This document shows positions 1-9,213 of a DNA stretch of 64,000 nt, one piece after another. The position numbers and the translations under genes were made by a program. The stretch comes from JAAYZK01 sp964535025 (lineage in GTDB: Bacteria; Planctomycetota; Phycisphaerae; SM23-33; FEN-1343). The stretch spans positions 24,113 to 88,112 of the forward strand of contig CAZHRW010000159.1 in assembly GCA_964535025.1 (NCBI GenBank), given 5' to 3'. Each line of letters begins with the position of its first letter. Positions within the stretch are counted from its first letter, which is position 1. Under the pieces are notes generated by a model that was not told the origin of the DNA, searched no databases, and was given only the letters and a program-made list of their open reading frames with translations.

Positions 1-1
1 G

Positions 2-193
2 GTCATCCACAGCCGCGACGACGAGATCATCCCCTTCGCCATGGGGCGGCGGGTGTTCGAGGCCGCGGGCGAGCCCAAACGCTTCCTGGCCATCGGCGGC
101 GGACACAACGACGGCTTCCTCGTCAGCCAGGGCGATTATCTGCGCGAGATCGATTCGGTGCTCGACGAGGTCCTCGGCAAGGACGGGACCTGA
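2..193 (+). CDS. alpha/beta hydrolase, C-terminal end (partial)
   Basis: The reading frame is open from the window edge and stops at TGA 191-193, leaving the last 63 residues. It contains an HSRDDEIIPF segment (the Asp-bearing turn of an alpha/beta hydrolase, followed by the usual I-I-P/V-P) and, about 28 residues later, a GGGHND segment that supplies the catalytic His. The Asp-to-His spacing and the H-N-D sequence are typical of the Bem46/YqkD-type serine hydrolases. The nucleophile Ser lies outside the window, so substrate and exact family cannot be judged. Confidence 0.75.
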   Translation, partial: VIHSRDDEIIPFAMGRRVFEAAGEPKRFLAIGGGHNDGFLVSQGDYLREIDSVLDEVLGKDGT

Positions 194-226
194 TCGGGGG
201 TGCGAAACAATCCGGACGATAGGGGG

Positions 227-255
227 CTGACGGGCGCCGGGGGATGTGATACAAT
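227..255 (+). promoter_or_regulatory. putative sigma70-type promoter of the surface-protein gene
   Basis: CTGACG (227-232) and TACAAT (250-255) are separated by 17 nt, giving a predicted start about 70 nt upstream of the ATG at 326. A GGAGA ribosome-binding site precedes that ATG. The call rests on hexamer match and spacing only. Confidence 0.45.
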
Positions 256-325
256 GCCGGTGTCTTGCATTCTTTGTGAACAGGTGGGCCCGACGCGCAT
301 TCGCTGAATAGGAGACAGACGCGTA

Positions 326-3300
326 ATGGAACGTTCGGCAACTCAGCCCCACGGTGGGCATCTCGGCGGTTGTCCGCTTCCCGGTTTCGAGACCCTCGAG
401 CCGCGATTGATGCTGGCCGGCGACGTGGTGATCTCGGAGTTCATGGCCATCAACGATGGGACGCTGGCCGACGTGGACGGGGATTACAGCGACTGGATCG
501 AACTGCACAACCGCGGCGACGACGCCGTCGACCTCGACGGGTGGTTTCTCACCGACGATCCGGCCGACCTGACCAAGTGGCGGATCCCCGCGATCACGCT
601 GGCCGCCGGGGAGATCGAGGTGATCTTCGCCTCCGACAAGGATCGCGACGACCCGGACGGTGAACTGCACACGGGCTTCAAGCTCAGCGGTTCGGGCGAG
701 TACCTGGCGCTGGTGATGCCCGACGGGACCTCCATCGCCCACGCCTACGCGCCGACGGTCCAGTACGCCGACGTCTCCTACGGGCTCGACCTGGACGGCA
801 ACCCCGCCTACTTCGACCCGGCCACGCCCGGGGTGCCCAACGCCGGGGACGTGGAACTGCTGCCGGACGTCGAGTTCTCCGTCCAGCACGGCGTCTTCGA
901 CGCGCCGTTCACACTGACGCTGAGCAGTTCGGTCCAGGATGCGACCATTTACTACACGCTGGACGGCACGGATCCCTACGGGGCGATCGACGCCGTCGAA
1001 TACACCGGCCCGATCGTCATCGACGCGACCACCGTCGTGCGGGCCTATGCCGAGACCTGGGACGCCGAATCCGCGGTGACCACGCAGACCTACATCTCCC
1101 TCGCATCGGTCCTGACCCAGGGCGACGACCAGACCGCCATCGGCTTCCCCGACATCTGGCACGCCGGGGCCGGCGGCAGCGGCATCTACGACAGCGAATA
1201 CCGCGACGCCGATTACGAGATGGACCCGGACATCATCAACGACCCGGTCTGGGGGCCGCTGCTGACCGAGGCGCTCACCCAGATTCCGTCCATGGCGCTG
1301 ACGCTGGACCCGTACGACTTGTGGGACCCGGAAGACGGCATCTACCCCAACTCGATCCAGCGCGCCAGCCGCGACGACAAGTGGGAAAAGCCCTCGTCGC
1401 TGGAGTTGTTTTACCCCGACGGCAGCACCGAGGAAGGCTTCACCGTCAACGCCGGCGCCCGCATGTTCGGCGAACTGGCCCGATGGGCCGCGGTCAACGA
1501 CAAGCAGAGCTTCCGGATGGTGTTCCAGGGCGAGTACGGCCCGACGAAGCTGGTGACCGACTTCTTCGGCGACTCCGACGTCGACGAGTACGACACCATC
1601 GTCATGCGGGCCCACTGGGGCAAGTCCTGGCTGCTGGACGAGGCCCTCGGCGACCGGCTGGGGGTTTCCTGGCTGAATTCCGATCCGTCGTCGGCCCAGT
1701 ACCTCCGCGACCTCTACGCCCTGACCACCTTCGCCGATACCGGCAACCTCAGCTCCGACGGGCGCATGGTCCACCTGTACCTCAATGGCCTGTACTGGGG
1801 CCTTTACGAGGTCATCGAACGGCCGGACAACTCCTTCAACGCCGAGCACCGTGGCGGGGACAAGGACGACTACAGCGTCATGAAGGGCGCCGCCGGCACA
1901 TTCGCCTACCGCGGCGAGAACACGTATAACATTGGTGTGCACATGCCCTACTACATGTCCAACGGCCGCCTCCAGGACGGTAGCCGCGACATGTGGGACT
2001 GGCTCTTCCATACGTATTTCGATGCCCACGAGGACGGCATCAACATGCTCGAGCGGGACAATGTCACCCCGGTCCGCGGCACGATTAGTGATGAGGAACT
2101 GGCCGAGATCGCCCAATACGTCGACCTCGACAACCTCATCGACTACATGATCACGCTGTGGACGCTCAACCGCGGGGACTTCCCCGGCAAGAACTGGTAC
2201 GCCGCCTGGGAAGGCGGCGCCGCCGACACGCCGCCCGACAAGCCGATCCAGTTCTACGTGTGGGACTCCGAAGCGTCCCTGGCCGGTACGGAGATCACGC
2301 ATTGGACTCCGCCGGCCGAGCGATGGAACAGCCCCAGCAAGGGTAATGACACCGGCCCGGTCCGCATGTACTGGCGGCTGATCACCAACCAGGGCTTCCG
2401 CATCCGCTGGATGGAACGGGCCCGGGATCTGCTGGGCGACGGCGGGCCCCTCTCGGATGAGGCCTCCATGCAGCGCTACGCGGAGATGGCCTCGCAGATC
2501 GACATGGCCGTCATCGCCGAATCCGCCCGCTGGGGCGACTCGGCGACGCTGCACATCAACGACCCGATGACCAAGGACGACTGGCAGGCCGAGTACGACC
2601 GCCTCATGGCCGAGTGGTTCCCCGGCCGCGCCGAGATGGTCCTGGCCGAGATGGGGGCGGCGGGGCTGGACGATGCGCCGACGGCGCCCGAGATCGACGT
2701 CCCCGGTGGTCTGGTTCAGCCCGGCACAATGGTGATGCTGAGCACGGTCGGCGACGGCGAGGTATGGTACACGCTCGACGGCACCGACCCCATGGACGGC
2801 GTCGGGATGCCGATGCCGATGAGCGACCCGCGGCTGCAATGGGCCTTCAACGATACCGGAACCGATCTGGGCACCGCCTGGCGGGAAATCGACTACGACG
2901 ATTCGACCTGGGGTACGGGCACCGGCCGTCTCGGCTATGGCACCGGCGACGAGGATACCGCCATCGGCTTCGGCGACGATTCGCTCGACAAGCACATCAC
3001 CACCTACTTCCGTGCCAACATCATCCTGGACGAAGTGCCGGACGATACGGTGACGCTCTACGTCCGCCGCGACGACGGCGTGGCGATCTACGTCAACGGC
3101 CATCGCATCGCCGAGCCGCACGACAATCTGCCCGCCGGCGAGATCACCTACGACACGCTGGCCAGCTCGTCGGTGGCCTTCGGGGCCGAAAACCAGTGGC
3201 ACACATACGAAGTGGACCCGTCGCTGTTCGTCGAGGACCACAACGTGATCGCCGCGGAGGTCCACAAGTACAGCCCGCGCGGCTGGGACCTGACCTTCGA

Positions 3301-5332
3301 GATGACCACCGACCTGCCGTTGCAGAGCATCTCGGCCGTCCCCGTCGAACTGTTTACCGACACCCACCTGGTCGTCCGCACGATGCGCGACGGCAAGTGG
3401 AGCTACAAAACCGAGGCCGTCTACATCGTCGACGAGGCCCCGCCCCTGGCGATCACGGAGGTCAACTACAACCCGGCGGCCGCGATGGCGGCCGAATACC
3501 AGGCGGGCGCGACGGACGCCCAGGACTTCGAGTTCATCGAGGTCCACAACCCCACCGGCAATCCGATCCGCCAGATCGGCGCGACCCTGAGCGAGGGCAT
3601 CACCGCGACGCTGCCATTGTTCGAACTCGAACCCGGCGAGTACGGCGTATTCGTCCGCGACCGCGAGGCCTTCCAATTGCGGTACGGCACCGACGTGAAG
3701 ATCCTCGGCGAGTACACTCGCCACCTGGGCAACGGGGGCGACCGGATCGTGCTGACCAGCTCCAACGGGGCGGTCCTGGCCGACTTCACCTATGACGACG
3801 CCGCCAACTGGCCCGGCCGCGCCGACGGCCGCGGCGCCACGCTGGAGGTCATCGACACCCAGGGCGACTACAACAGCGACGACACCTGGCGCTCGTCGAC
3901 CGAGTATCTCGGCACCCCCGGCGCCGCCGGGATCGGGCCCGTCGACTCGGTGATCATCAACGAAGTGGTCACCAATCCCGACGGCGGCTCCGACGCGATT
4001 GAACTGCACAACCCCACCGGCGAGGCGATCGACATCGGCGGCTGGTACCTCAGCGACACCGCCGACGAGTACACCCGCTACCGCATCGGCGACGATACGG
4101 TCATCCCGGCCGGCGGATACCTGGTCTTGACGGACGCCGAGCTGGGATTCGGCCTCAGCCGCTTCGGCGAGGACGTCTGGCTCATGGCCGCCGACGGCGA
4201 CGGGGCCCTGACCCGGTTCGTCGACCACGTCGAATTCGGCGCGGCCCTGGAGGGGATGCCCTTCGGACGCTATCGGGGCCAGGACGCCGACGGCGATTTC
4301 ACCGCCCTGGCGAGCATTACACTCGGCGGGCCCAACGCCGGGCCGTTCCCCAGCGACGTGATCCTCAGCGAAGTCCACTACCATCCCGGCGACCTGGCCG
4401 GATCGACTGAGGCCGACCTGGAGTTCCTCGAGCTGTACAACCGCAGCGATCACCCCGTCCCGCTCGACTGGTACGACGCCAACGGCAACGGCGTCCGCGA
4501 CGCCGGCGAGCAGGGCGCCTGGCGGCTGGCCGGCGCCGTCGAGTTCGCCTTCCCGGCCGGCACGACGATCGACCCCGGCGGCACGCTGGTCGTTGTGGGC
4601 GCCGCGTCGGTCGAGGCGTTCCGGACGGCCTACGGGATCGATGAGAGCGTAGCCGTTTTGGGCGCCTGGGACGGCCGGCTGGCCAACGGCCGCGAGCGGA
4701 TCGACCTGTGCCTGCCGGCGCCTCTGCGCACCGGGGACACCGAGACGGCCTACGTCGTGGCCGACTGGGTCGACTACAAGGACCACCTGCCCTGGCCCGT
4801 CTCGGCTGACGGCGCCGGCGATTCACTCCACCGCATGCGCGCCTGGGCGTACGGCAACGACGTCACGAACTGGTTCGCCGCCGAGCCCAACCCCGGGCAG
4901 GCGGCCCTGACGCCGGAGGCCCTGGAAGGCGATCTGAACCACGACCTCCAGGTCGACGGCGTCGACATCGGCCTGATCAACCGGGCTGTCCGCGAGGGGG
5001 CGACCGATCTGCGGTTCGACCTGGACGGCGACGGGGACGTCGACGGCGCCGACGTGGACTACCTGCTCCAGGGGATCCTCGGCACGCACGCCGGGGACTT
5101 CAACCTCGATGGGTACGTCGACCTCGACGACTTCGACGCGCTCAAGACCGGCTTCGGCAAGCCCGCCGGCTGGTCCGGCGGCGACGCCAACGGCGACGGG
5201 AGGGTCGACCTGGAGGACTTCGCCATCCTCAAGAAAAACTACGGCGCCCAGCCGGTCCAGCAGGCCGATCCGGACAACCTGCTGGCGCCCCTGGACGTCC
5301 TGGCCGAAGTCGCCGCCGGCCCCCTTGGGTAG
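326..5332 (+). CDS. giant secreted surface protein: LEPR motif, lamin-tail, CotH, dockerin
   Basis: A 1668-residue modular exoprotein. Residues 24-30 read LEPRLML, the N-terminal motif of planctomycete exported proteins. Lamin-tail domains follow near residues 33-175 and again near 1037-1190, 1205-1340 and 1343-1530; each opens with an I-[ST/N]-E-[VF]-style strand and contains an IELHN or FLELYN core. A chitobiase C-terminal-like module (YYTLDGTDP) lies near 185-255 and a shorter one (WYTLDGTDP) near 800. A CotH-like kinase fold spans roughly 300-700. A carbohydrate-binding-like beta-sandwich (DDSTWGTGTGRLGYG) covers about 850-1000. The C-terminus has three calcium-binding dockerin-like repeats starting near 1535, 1589 and 1619 (core DLDDFDALK, DLEDFAILK). 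Its architecture suggests a large cell-surface or extracellular protein; whether the CotH part is catalytic is unknown. It appears monocistronic. Confidence 0.9.
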   Translation: MERSATQPHGGHLGGCPLPGFETLEPRLMLAGDVVISEFMAINDGTLADVDGDYSDWIELHNRGDDAVDLDGWFLTDDPADLTKWRIPAITLAAGEIEVIFASDKDRDDPDGELHTGFKLSGSGEYLALVMPDGTSIAHAYAPTVQYADVSYGLDLDGNPAYFDPATPGVPNAGDVELLPDVEFSVQHGVFDAPFTLTLSSSVQDATIYYTLDGTDPYGAIDAVEYTGPIVIDATTVVRAYAETWDAESAVTTQTYISLASVLTQGDDQTAIGFPDIWHAGAGGSGIYDSEYRDADYEMDPDIINDPVWGPLLTEALTQIPSMALTLDPYDLWDPEDGIYPNSIQRASRDDKWEKPSSLELFYPDGSTEEGFTVNAGARMFGELARWAAVNDKQSFRMVFQGEYGPTKLVTDFFGDSDVDEYDTIVMRAHWGKSWLLDEALGDRLGVSWLNSDPSSAQYLRDLYALTTFADTGNLSSDGRMVHLYLNGLYWGLYEVIERPDNSFNAEHRGGDKDDYSVMKGAAGTFAYRGENTYNIGVHMPYYMSNGRLQDGSRDMWDWLFHTYFDAHEDGINMLERDNVTPVRGTISDEELAEIAQYVDLDNLIDYMITLWTLNRGDFPGKNWYAAWEGGAADTPPDKPIQFYVWDSEASLAGTEITHWTPPAERWNSPSKGNDTGPVRMYWRLITNQGFRIRWMERARDLLGDGGPLSDEASMQRYAEMASQIDMAVIAESARWGDSATLHINDPMTKDDWQAEYDRLMAEWFPGRAEMVLAEMGAAGLDDAPTAPEIDVPGGLVQPGTMVMLSTVGDGEVWYTLDGTDPMDGVGMPMPMSDPRLQWAFNDTGTDLGTAWREIDYDDSTWGTGTGRLGYGTGDEDTAIGFGDDSLDKHITTYFRANIILDEVPDDTVTLYVRRDDGVAIYVNGHRIAEPHDNLPAGEITYDTLASSSVAFGAENQWHTYEVDPSLFVEDHNVIAAEVHKYSPRGWDLTFEMTTDLPLQSISAVPVELFTDTHLVVRTMRDGKWSYKTEAVYIVDEAPPLAITEVNYNPAAAMAAEYQAGATDAQDFEFIEVHNPTGNPIRQIGATLSEGITATLPLFELEPGEYGVFVRDREAFQLRYGTDVKILGEYTRHLGNGGDRIVLTSSNGAVLADFTYDDAANWPGRADGRGATLEVIDTQGDYNSDDTWRSSTEYLGTPGAAGIGPVDSVIINEVVTNPDGGSDAIELHNPTGEAIDIGGWYLSDTADEYTRYRIGDDTVIPAGGYLVLTDAELGFGLSRFGEDVWLMAADGDGALTRFVDHVEFGAALEGMPFGRYRGQDADGDFTALASITLGGPNAGPFPSDVILSEVHYHPGDLAGSTEADLEFLELYNRSDHPVPLDWYDANGNGVRDAGEQGAWRLAGAVEFAFPAGTTIDPGGTLVVVGAASVEAFRTAYGIDESVAVLGAWDGRLANGRERIDLCLPAPLRTGDTETAYVVADWVDYKDHLPWPVSADGAGDSLHRMRAWAYGNDVTNWFAAEPNPGQAALTPEALEGDLNHDLQVDGVDIGLINRAVREGATDLRFDLDGDGDVDGADVDYLLQGILGTHAGDFNLDGYVDLDDFDALKTGFGKPAGWSGGDANGDGRVDLEDFAILKKNYGAQPVQQADPDNLLAPLDVLAEVAAGPLG

Positions 5333-5370
5333 GGGGGCGTAACTGGACGGGTGGACTGGAGCCCCCAAAA

Positions 5371-5523
5371 CCCGAAATCCGAAGCACGAAATCCGAAACA
5401 AACCTCAAAACGGATAAGACGGCAAACGGCAAAACGGCCAAGCCCCGTTGTTTGGTGCTTTTCCGTTTTGCCGTTTCGAATTTGTTTCGAGTTTCGAGTT
5501 TCGAGCTTCGGATTTCGGATTTC
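5371..5523. repeat. intergenic imperfect palindrome, GAAATCCGAA family, copy 1
   Basis: The left arm carries repeated CGAAATCCGAA words (5372-5398) and the right arm carries GTTTCGAGTTTCGAG and CTTCGGATTTCGGATTT words (5484-5522). The inner segment has matching CAAACGGCAAAACGG and CCGTTTTGCCGTTT words, so the whole can fold into a long imperfect hairpin. It lies between the convergent ends of the surface-protein gene and leuA. A second copy is at 41868-42010. It is much more AT-rich than the surrounding genes. Confidence 0.75.
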
Positions 5524-5537
5524 CGGCGCGTCAGCGC

Positions 5538-7079
5538 CTACGGATGGGCCGGCCGTTCCTTGCCGTTCTGGACGGTCAGGGCGCGGTTGACCGCGGCGAG
5601 GTAGGCCAGGCCGGAGGCCTCGACCACGTCGGTGTGGACCCCTCGGCCGCGGAATCTGCGGCCCTCGTGGATCACCTCGACGCTGACCTCGCCCTGGGCG
5701 TCGGTGCCGCCGGTCAGGGCGCGGAGCTGGTAGTCGCTTAGCGTCACCGATGCGCCGGTGATCCGCTGAATGGCCGAGTAGACCGCGTCGACGGGCCCGT
5801 CGCCGGTGGCGGCATCGGTATGGTCCTCGTTGTCGCGGCTCAGGGTGACGGTGGCGGTCGGGGTGGTGCTGTCGCCGGCGATGGTCTGCAGGCCCTTGAG
5901 CGACCATACCTGGATCGCCGTCTCCGTTTGCGCGTCGATGATCGCCTCGATGTCCTCGTCGTAGACGTTCTTCTTCTTGTCGGCCAGGGCGATGAACTGC
6001 TCGAAGGCGGCGTCCATGTCCTCGTCGGTGAGCGCGTAGCCCAGCGTCGCGACGCGGTCGCGGAAGGCGTGGCGGCCGGAGGGCTTGCCGAGGACGAGCT
6101 TGTTGGAGGGGATCCCGACGTCCTCCGGTCGCATGATCTCGTAGGTCTCGCGGTGCGCCATGACGCCGTGCTGGTGGATGCCCGCTTCGTGGGCGAAGGC
6201 GTTCTCGCCGACGACGGCCTTGTTGCGCTGGACCATCAGCCCCGTGATGCTCGTGAGCAGACGGCTGGTGGGGTAGATCCGCTGGGTGGCGATCCGTGTC
6301 TCGGCGTCGAAGACATCCCCGCGGGTTCGCAGGGCCATGACAACCTCCTCGAGGGAGGCGTTGCCGGCCCGCTCGCCGATGCCGTTGACGGTGCACTCGA
6401 CCTGCCCGGCCCCGGCGGCGACCGCCGCGAGACTGTTGGCCACGGCCAGGCCCAGGTCGTCATGACAATGGACGCTGATGACGGCCTTGTCGATATTGGG
6501 GACGTTCTCGCGGATGTTGGCGATCAGGGCGCCGAACTGGTCGGGGATGGCGTAGCCGACCGTGTCGGGGATGTTCACCGTCGTCGCGCCGGCGGCGATG
6601 ACCGCTTCCAGGACGTCGTTGAGGAAGTCCCACTCGGTCCGCGAGGCGTCCTCGGGGCTGAACTCGACGTCGTCGGTGAACGTCCGGGCCAGGCGGACCG
6701 ACTCGACGCTCATGTCGATGATCTGCTCCTTCTTCTTGCGGAGCTTATGGTTGCGGTGGATCTCGCTGGTGGCGCAGAACACGTGGATCCGCCGTTTCGA
6801 CGCCGGGGCGAGCGCGTCGGCGGCGGTGACGATATCCTTCTCCAGCGACCGCGCCAGCCCGCAGATGATCGGCCCGGCGACGGCCTCGCTGATGGCGCGG
6901 ACCGCCTGGAAGTCGCCGGGGGAAGCGACGGGGAAGCCCGCTTCGATGACATCCACGTTCAGCTTGGCCAGCGCGTGGGCCAACTGGAGCTTCTCATTGA
7001 GGTTCATGCTCGCGCCGGGGCTCTGTTCGCCGTCGCGGAGCGTGGTGTCGAAGATCGTGATGATGCGTTTCTCGGCCAT
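5538..7079 (-). CDS. leuA: 2-isopropylmalate synthase
   Basis: Condenses acetyl-CoA with 2-ketoisovalerate, the first committed step of leucine biosynthesis. The start at 7079 gives 513 residues, the usual bacterial length; the frame stays open to 7223 but that extra part lies in the attenuator and has no homology-like sequence. FDTTLRDGEQSPG at residues 9-21 and HCHDDLGLAVANS carry the HMGL-family metal and substrate residues. The EAGIHQHG segment and the C-terminal regulatory domain (about 380-510, ending in a promoter-type VEASGLAYLAAVNRAL helix) indicate the leucine-sensitive form. It is a single gene with no other leu genes adjacent, controlled by the leader at 7225-7417. Confidence 0.96.
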   Translation of the reverse strand: MAEKRIITIFDTTLRDGEQSPGASMNLNEKLQLAHALAKLNVDVIEAGFPVASPGDFQAVRAISEAVAGPIICGLARSLEKDIVTAADALAPASKRRIHVFCATSEIHRNHKLRKKKEQIIDMSVESVRLARTFTDDVEFSPEDASRTEWDFLNDVLEAVIAAGATTVNIPDTVGYAIPDQFGALIANIRENVPNIDKAVISVHCHDDLGLAVANSLAAVAAGAGQVECTVNGIGERAGNASLEEVVMALRTRGDVFDAETRIATQRIYPTSRLLTSITGLMVQRNKAVVGENAFAHEAGIHQHGVMAHRETYEIMRPEDVGIPSNKLVLGKPSGRHAFRDRVATLGYALTDEDMDAAFEQFIALADKKKNVYDEDIEAIIDAQTETAIQVWSLKGLQTIAGDSTTPTATVTLSRDNEDHTDAATGDGPVDAVYSAIQRITGASVTLSDYQLRALTGGTDAQGEVSVEVIHEGRRFRGRGVHTDVVEASGLAYLAAVNRALTVQNGKERPAHP

Positions 7080-7224
7080 AATAGGTGTACTCGCTGTCGT
7101 CCATTGTCCGTTCGAATCAAGGGCCGCGTCGCCGCGCGCCCACGCGGGGGGATCCGCGTTATAGTCGAAACGGCTTGCTGTTATACCGTTGTGCGGCCAT
7201 CGGCGTCGCCTCCAAACAGGCATG

Positions 7225-7254
7225 AAAAAACCCGCAACCGGTCAGGGTCGCGGG
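7225..7254 (-). terminator. rho-independent attenuator terminator of leuA
   Basis: On the minus strand a 9-bp stem (plus positions 7246-7254 with 7231-7239, one G-U pair) closes a 6-nt loop and is followed at once by six U residues (plus 7225-7230). It sits between the leader peptide and leuA, so it would stop transcription before the structural gene. Confidence 0.85.
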
Positions 7255-7296
7255 TGATCGTTCCATCAGCTTCGGCGTGGTGCAGCAGATCCCGCG
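7249..7296 (-). promoter_or_regulatory. leuA antiterminator pairing
   Basis: The RNA word CGCGGG just after the leader-peptide stop (plus 7291-7296) can pair fully with CCCGCG, the 5' arm of the terminator stem (plus 7249-7254). The two structures exclude each other. Ribosomes held at the leucine codons upstream would leave this word free and favour the antiterminator. Confidence 0.65.
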
Positions 7297-7301
7297 GCCC
7301 G

Positions 7302-7361
7302 TTAGCGCAACAGTAGCGCCAGGGCGTCGGCAAGGATCAGGCTGTCACCGGTCATGGTCAT
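7302..7361 (-). CDS. leuA leader peptide
   Basis: A 19-codon ORF reading MTMTGDSLILADALALLLR and stop. Six of 19 residues are leucine, with L-A-L-L-L immediately before the final Arg, encoded by CTG, GCG, CTA, CTG, TTG including rare-looking CTA and TTG codons. It lies about 20 nt downstream of a consensus-like promoter and upstream of the terminator/antiterminator pair, the layout expected for ribosome-mediated attenuation. The second Met codon (7355) is an alternative start. A GAGAG word about 7 nt upstream is the only possible ribosome-binding site. Confidence 0.8.
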   Translation of the reverse strand: MTMTGDSLILADALALLLR

Positions 7362-7389
7362 CAGGGCTCTCGCAATAACGTCACCTCAT

Positions 7390-7417
7390 AGTATATCGGA
7401 CAGGCGCGGGGTTTCAA
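7390..7417 (-). promoter_or_regulatory. leuA promoter
   Basis: On the minus strand TTGAAA (plus 7412-7417) and TATACT (plus 7390-7395) are 16 nt apart, both one mismatch from consensus. Transcription would begin near 7383, about 20 nt before the leader-peptide ATG. The -35 lies 14 nt downstream of the trpC stop. Confidence 0.75.
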
Positions 7418-7430
7418 TCAGAAATCCGCC

Positions 7431-8246
7431 TTAACGTGCCGGGCCGAGCAGGTCGCCGATCTTCGCGGCGATGTCGTCGCTGCGCATGAGCGACTCGCCC
7501 ACGAGGATCCCGCGGACGCCCGCGGCGGCGAGGCGCTCGACGTCGGCGTGGGTGTGGATGCCCGACTCGCTGACGAGGATGTCGCGGCCGTCGACCAGGT
7601 CGGCCAGGCGCAGCGTGGTGGCGATGTCGGTGGTGAAGGTGGTCAGGTCCCGATTATTGATCCCCAGCAGGACGTACCCGCCGGCAGGAAAACCCGCCAG
7701 CGAGCGGACGCGGAGAAGTTCGTCGGCGTCGTGGACCTCGATCAGGCACGTCAGCGACAACTGGCTGGCCAGGATGAGCAGGTCGGTCAAGGGGCCGGTC
7801 TGCAGGCACGCGGCGATCAGGAGGACCGCGTCGGCCCCGGCGGCCCGTGATTCGTAAACCTGGTAAGGATCAATAATAAAATCCTTGCGGAGGACGGGCA
7901 GGCCCACCGCCTGGCGGACCTGGGTGAGGTAGGCCAGGCTCCCCTGAAAGTACGTCTCATCCGTCAGGACACTGATGGCTGAGGCGCCGGCGGCCTCGTA
8001 GGTGCGGGCGATCGCGACGGGGTCGAAGTCGGTGCGGATGACGCCCGCCGAGGGCGAGGCCTTCTTGACCTCGGCGATGAGGTTGACGGCGCGGGCCGGG
8101 CGCCGGCTGATGGCGCGATAGAAGTTGCGACAGCGCGGCAGGTTGCGGCACTGGCGGATCAGCGTTTCGGTCGGACGCGCCTGCTTGGCCGCGGCGACTT
8201 CTTTGCGCTTGGTTTCGGTGATCTCATGCAATATAGTCCGGGCCAT
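7431..8246 (-). CDS. trpC: indole-3-glycerol-phosphate synthase
   Basis: Ring closure of carboxyphenylaminodeoxyribulose phosphate in tryptophan biosynthesis. The 271-residue TIM-barrel shows EVKKASPSAG near residue 60, LRKDFIIDPYQVYE, LIEVHD, GINNRDL, LVSESGI and GILVGESL, the full set of conserved catalytic and phosphate-binding segments. The start gives MARTILHEI, a normal N-terminus. No other trp gene is adjacent. The gene ends 14 nt before the leuA promoter and diverges from the CPBP gene. Confidence 0.96.
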   Translation of the reverse strand: MARTILHEITETKRKEVAAAKQARPTETLIRQCRNLPRCRNFYRAISRRPARAVNLIAEVKKASPSAGVIRTDFDPVAIARTYEAAGASAISVLTDETYFQGSLAYLTQVRQAVGLPVLRKDFIIDPYQVYESRAAGADAVLLIAACLQTGPLTDLLILASQLSLTCLIEVHDADELLRVRSLAGFPAGGYVLLGINNRDLTTFTTDIATTLRLADLVDGRDILVSESGIHTHADVERLAAAGVRGILVGESLMRSDDIAAKIGDLLGPAR

Positions 8247-8276
8247 AGTGGGGTAGTTTACTGTTTAGCGGGCATC

Positions 8277-9209
8277 ATGCTGAAGGCTTTTGGGATTTCT
8301 TTGCTCGTGGCCGAGCAGGCGACGCGTCCGACCACGGCGCCGGGTCGGCCCGGCGGGGTCGCCGTATCGCCGGCCGACCATTTCGCCATGATCGTCATGG
8401 CCCTGGGGCTGCTCGCCCTGGGCGTCTGGCTGTTCCGCCGCGTCGGCCACAGCCGCAAGCTGCTCCTGCACGATGCCCCGGGACGCCCGAACAACCTCGG
8501 CTGGCCCCACGTGATCGTGATCGTCGGGTGGCTGGCGCTCGACCGGGGCTCGGCCCTGGTGGCGGCGCTGCAGGAGAGGGCCCCCGCGGACGTCACAGCC
8601 GGCGTCCTCGTCGGCGGCGCGATCTTCCAACTGATGATCCTGGCCATCGCCCTGGCGGCGGCCCACATGGGCTTCCGGCGGGGGATCGTCCACGGGATGG
8701 GGCTGTCGACCCGCCGGTGGTTCACCGACAGTGTGCGGGGCCTCCTGGCCGGCCTGGCGGTCTTTCCCGTGTGCATCGCGCTGTTCAGTCTGTCGGAGGT
8801 CCTGATCCCGGAGGCCTTCCAGCAGACCCATGTCGTGCTGGTGTTCCTCAGGCAGGATGCGGCCCTGTCGGGCAAGCTGGTGGCGGTCGCGGCGGCGGTG
8901 CTCGTGGCGCCCGTCGTCGAGGAGGTTCTCTATCGCGGCATCCTGCAGACCGCGCTGCGGCGGGTCCTCGGCGGGCCGTGGCCGGGGATTCTGGCCGCCG
9001 GCGCGCTGTTCACGCTCGCCCACCTGTCCTTTGCCGCCGACCCCGTCCGGCCGGTCGCCCTGGAAGACCTCGCGCCCCTGTTCGCCCTGGCAGTGGTGCT
9101 GGGCTACAACTACGAGCGGACCGGACGGCTGCTGCCGAGCATCATCACCCATTTCGTCTTCAACGCCGTCAACGTCGTCGGCGCCCTCCTGCCCGGCGGC
9201 GCCCCGTAA
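8277..9209 (+). CDS. CPBP-family intramembrane glutamic endopeptidase
   Basis: A 310-residue polytopic membrane protein with about eight hydrophobic segments. The three CPBP (Abi/CAAX prenyl protease 2) motifs are present: EEVLYRG near residue 214, a His in TLAHLSF near 247 and HFVFNAVN near 291, which form the active site in the family. Family members cleave within membranes; the target here is unknown. ATG 8277 is chosen because upstream sequence overlaps the trpC start region; an in-frame start at 8226 would overlap trpC. Confidence 0.88.
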   Translation: MLKAFGISLLVAEQATRPTTAPGRPGGVAVSPADHFAMIVMALGLLALGVWLFRRVGHSRKLLLHDAPGRPNNLGWPHVIVIVGWLALDRGSALVAALQERAPADVTAGVLVGGAIFQLMILAIALAAAHMGFRRGIVHGMGLSTRRWFTDSVRGLLAGLAVFPVCIALFSLSEVLIPEAFQQTHVVLVFLRQDAALSGKLVAVAAAVLVAPVVEEVLYRGILQTALRRVLGGPWPGILAAGALFTLAHLSFAADPVRPVALEDLAPLFALAVVLGYNYERTGRLLPSIITHFVFNAVNVVGALLPGGAP

Positions 9210-9213
9210 GAAC

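Noticed and set aside
7080..7223. In-frame 48-codon N-terminal extension of leuA from 7223
   Set aside because: It lies downstream of the attenuator terminator U tract, has no LeuA-like residues, and the 7079 start gives the normal length.
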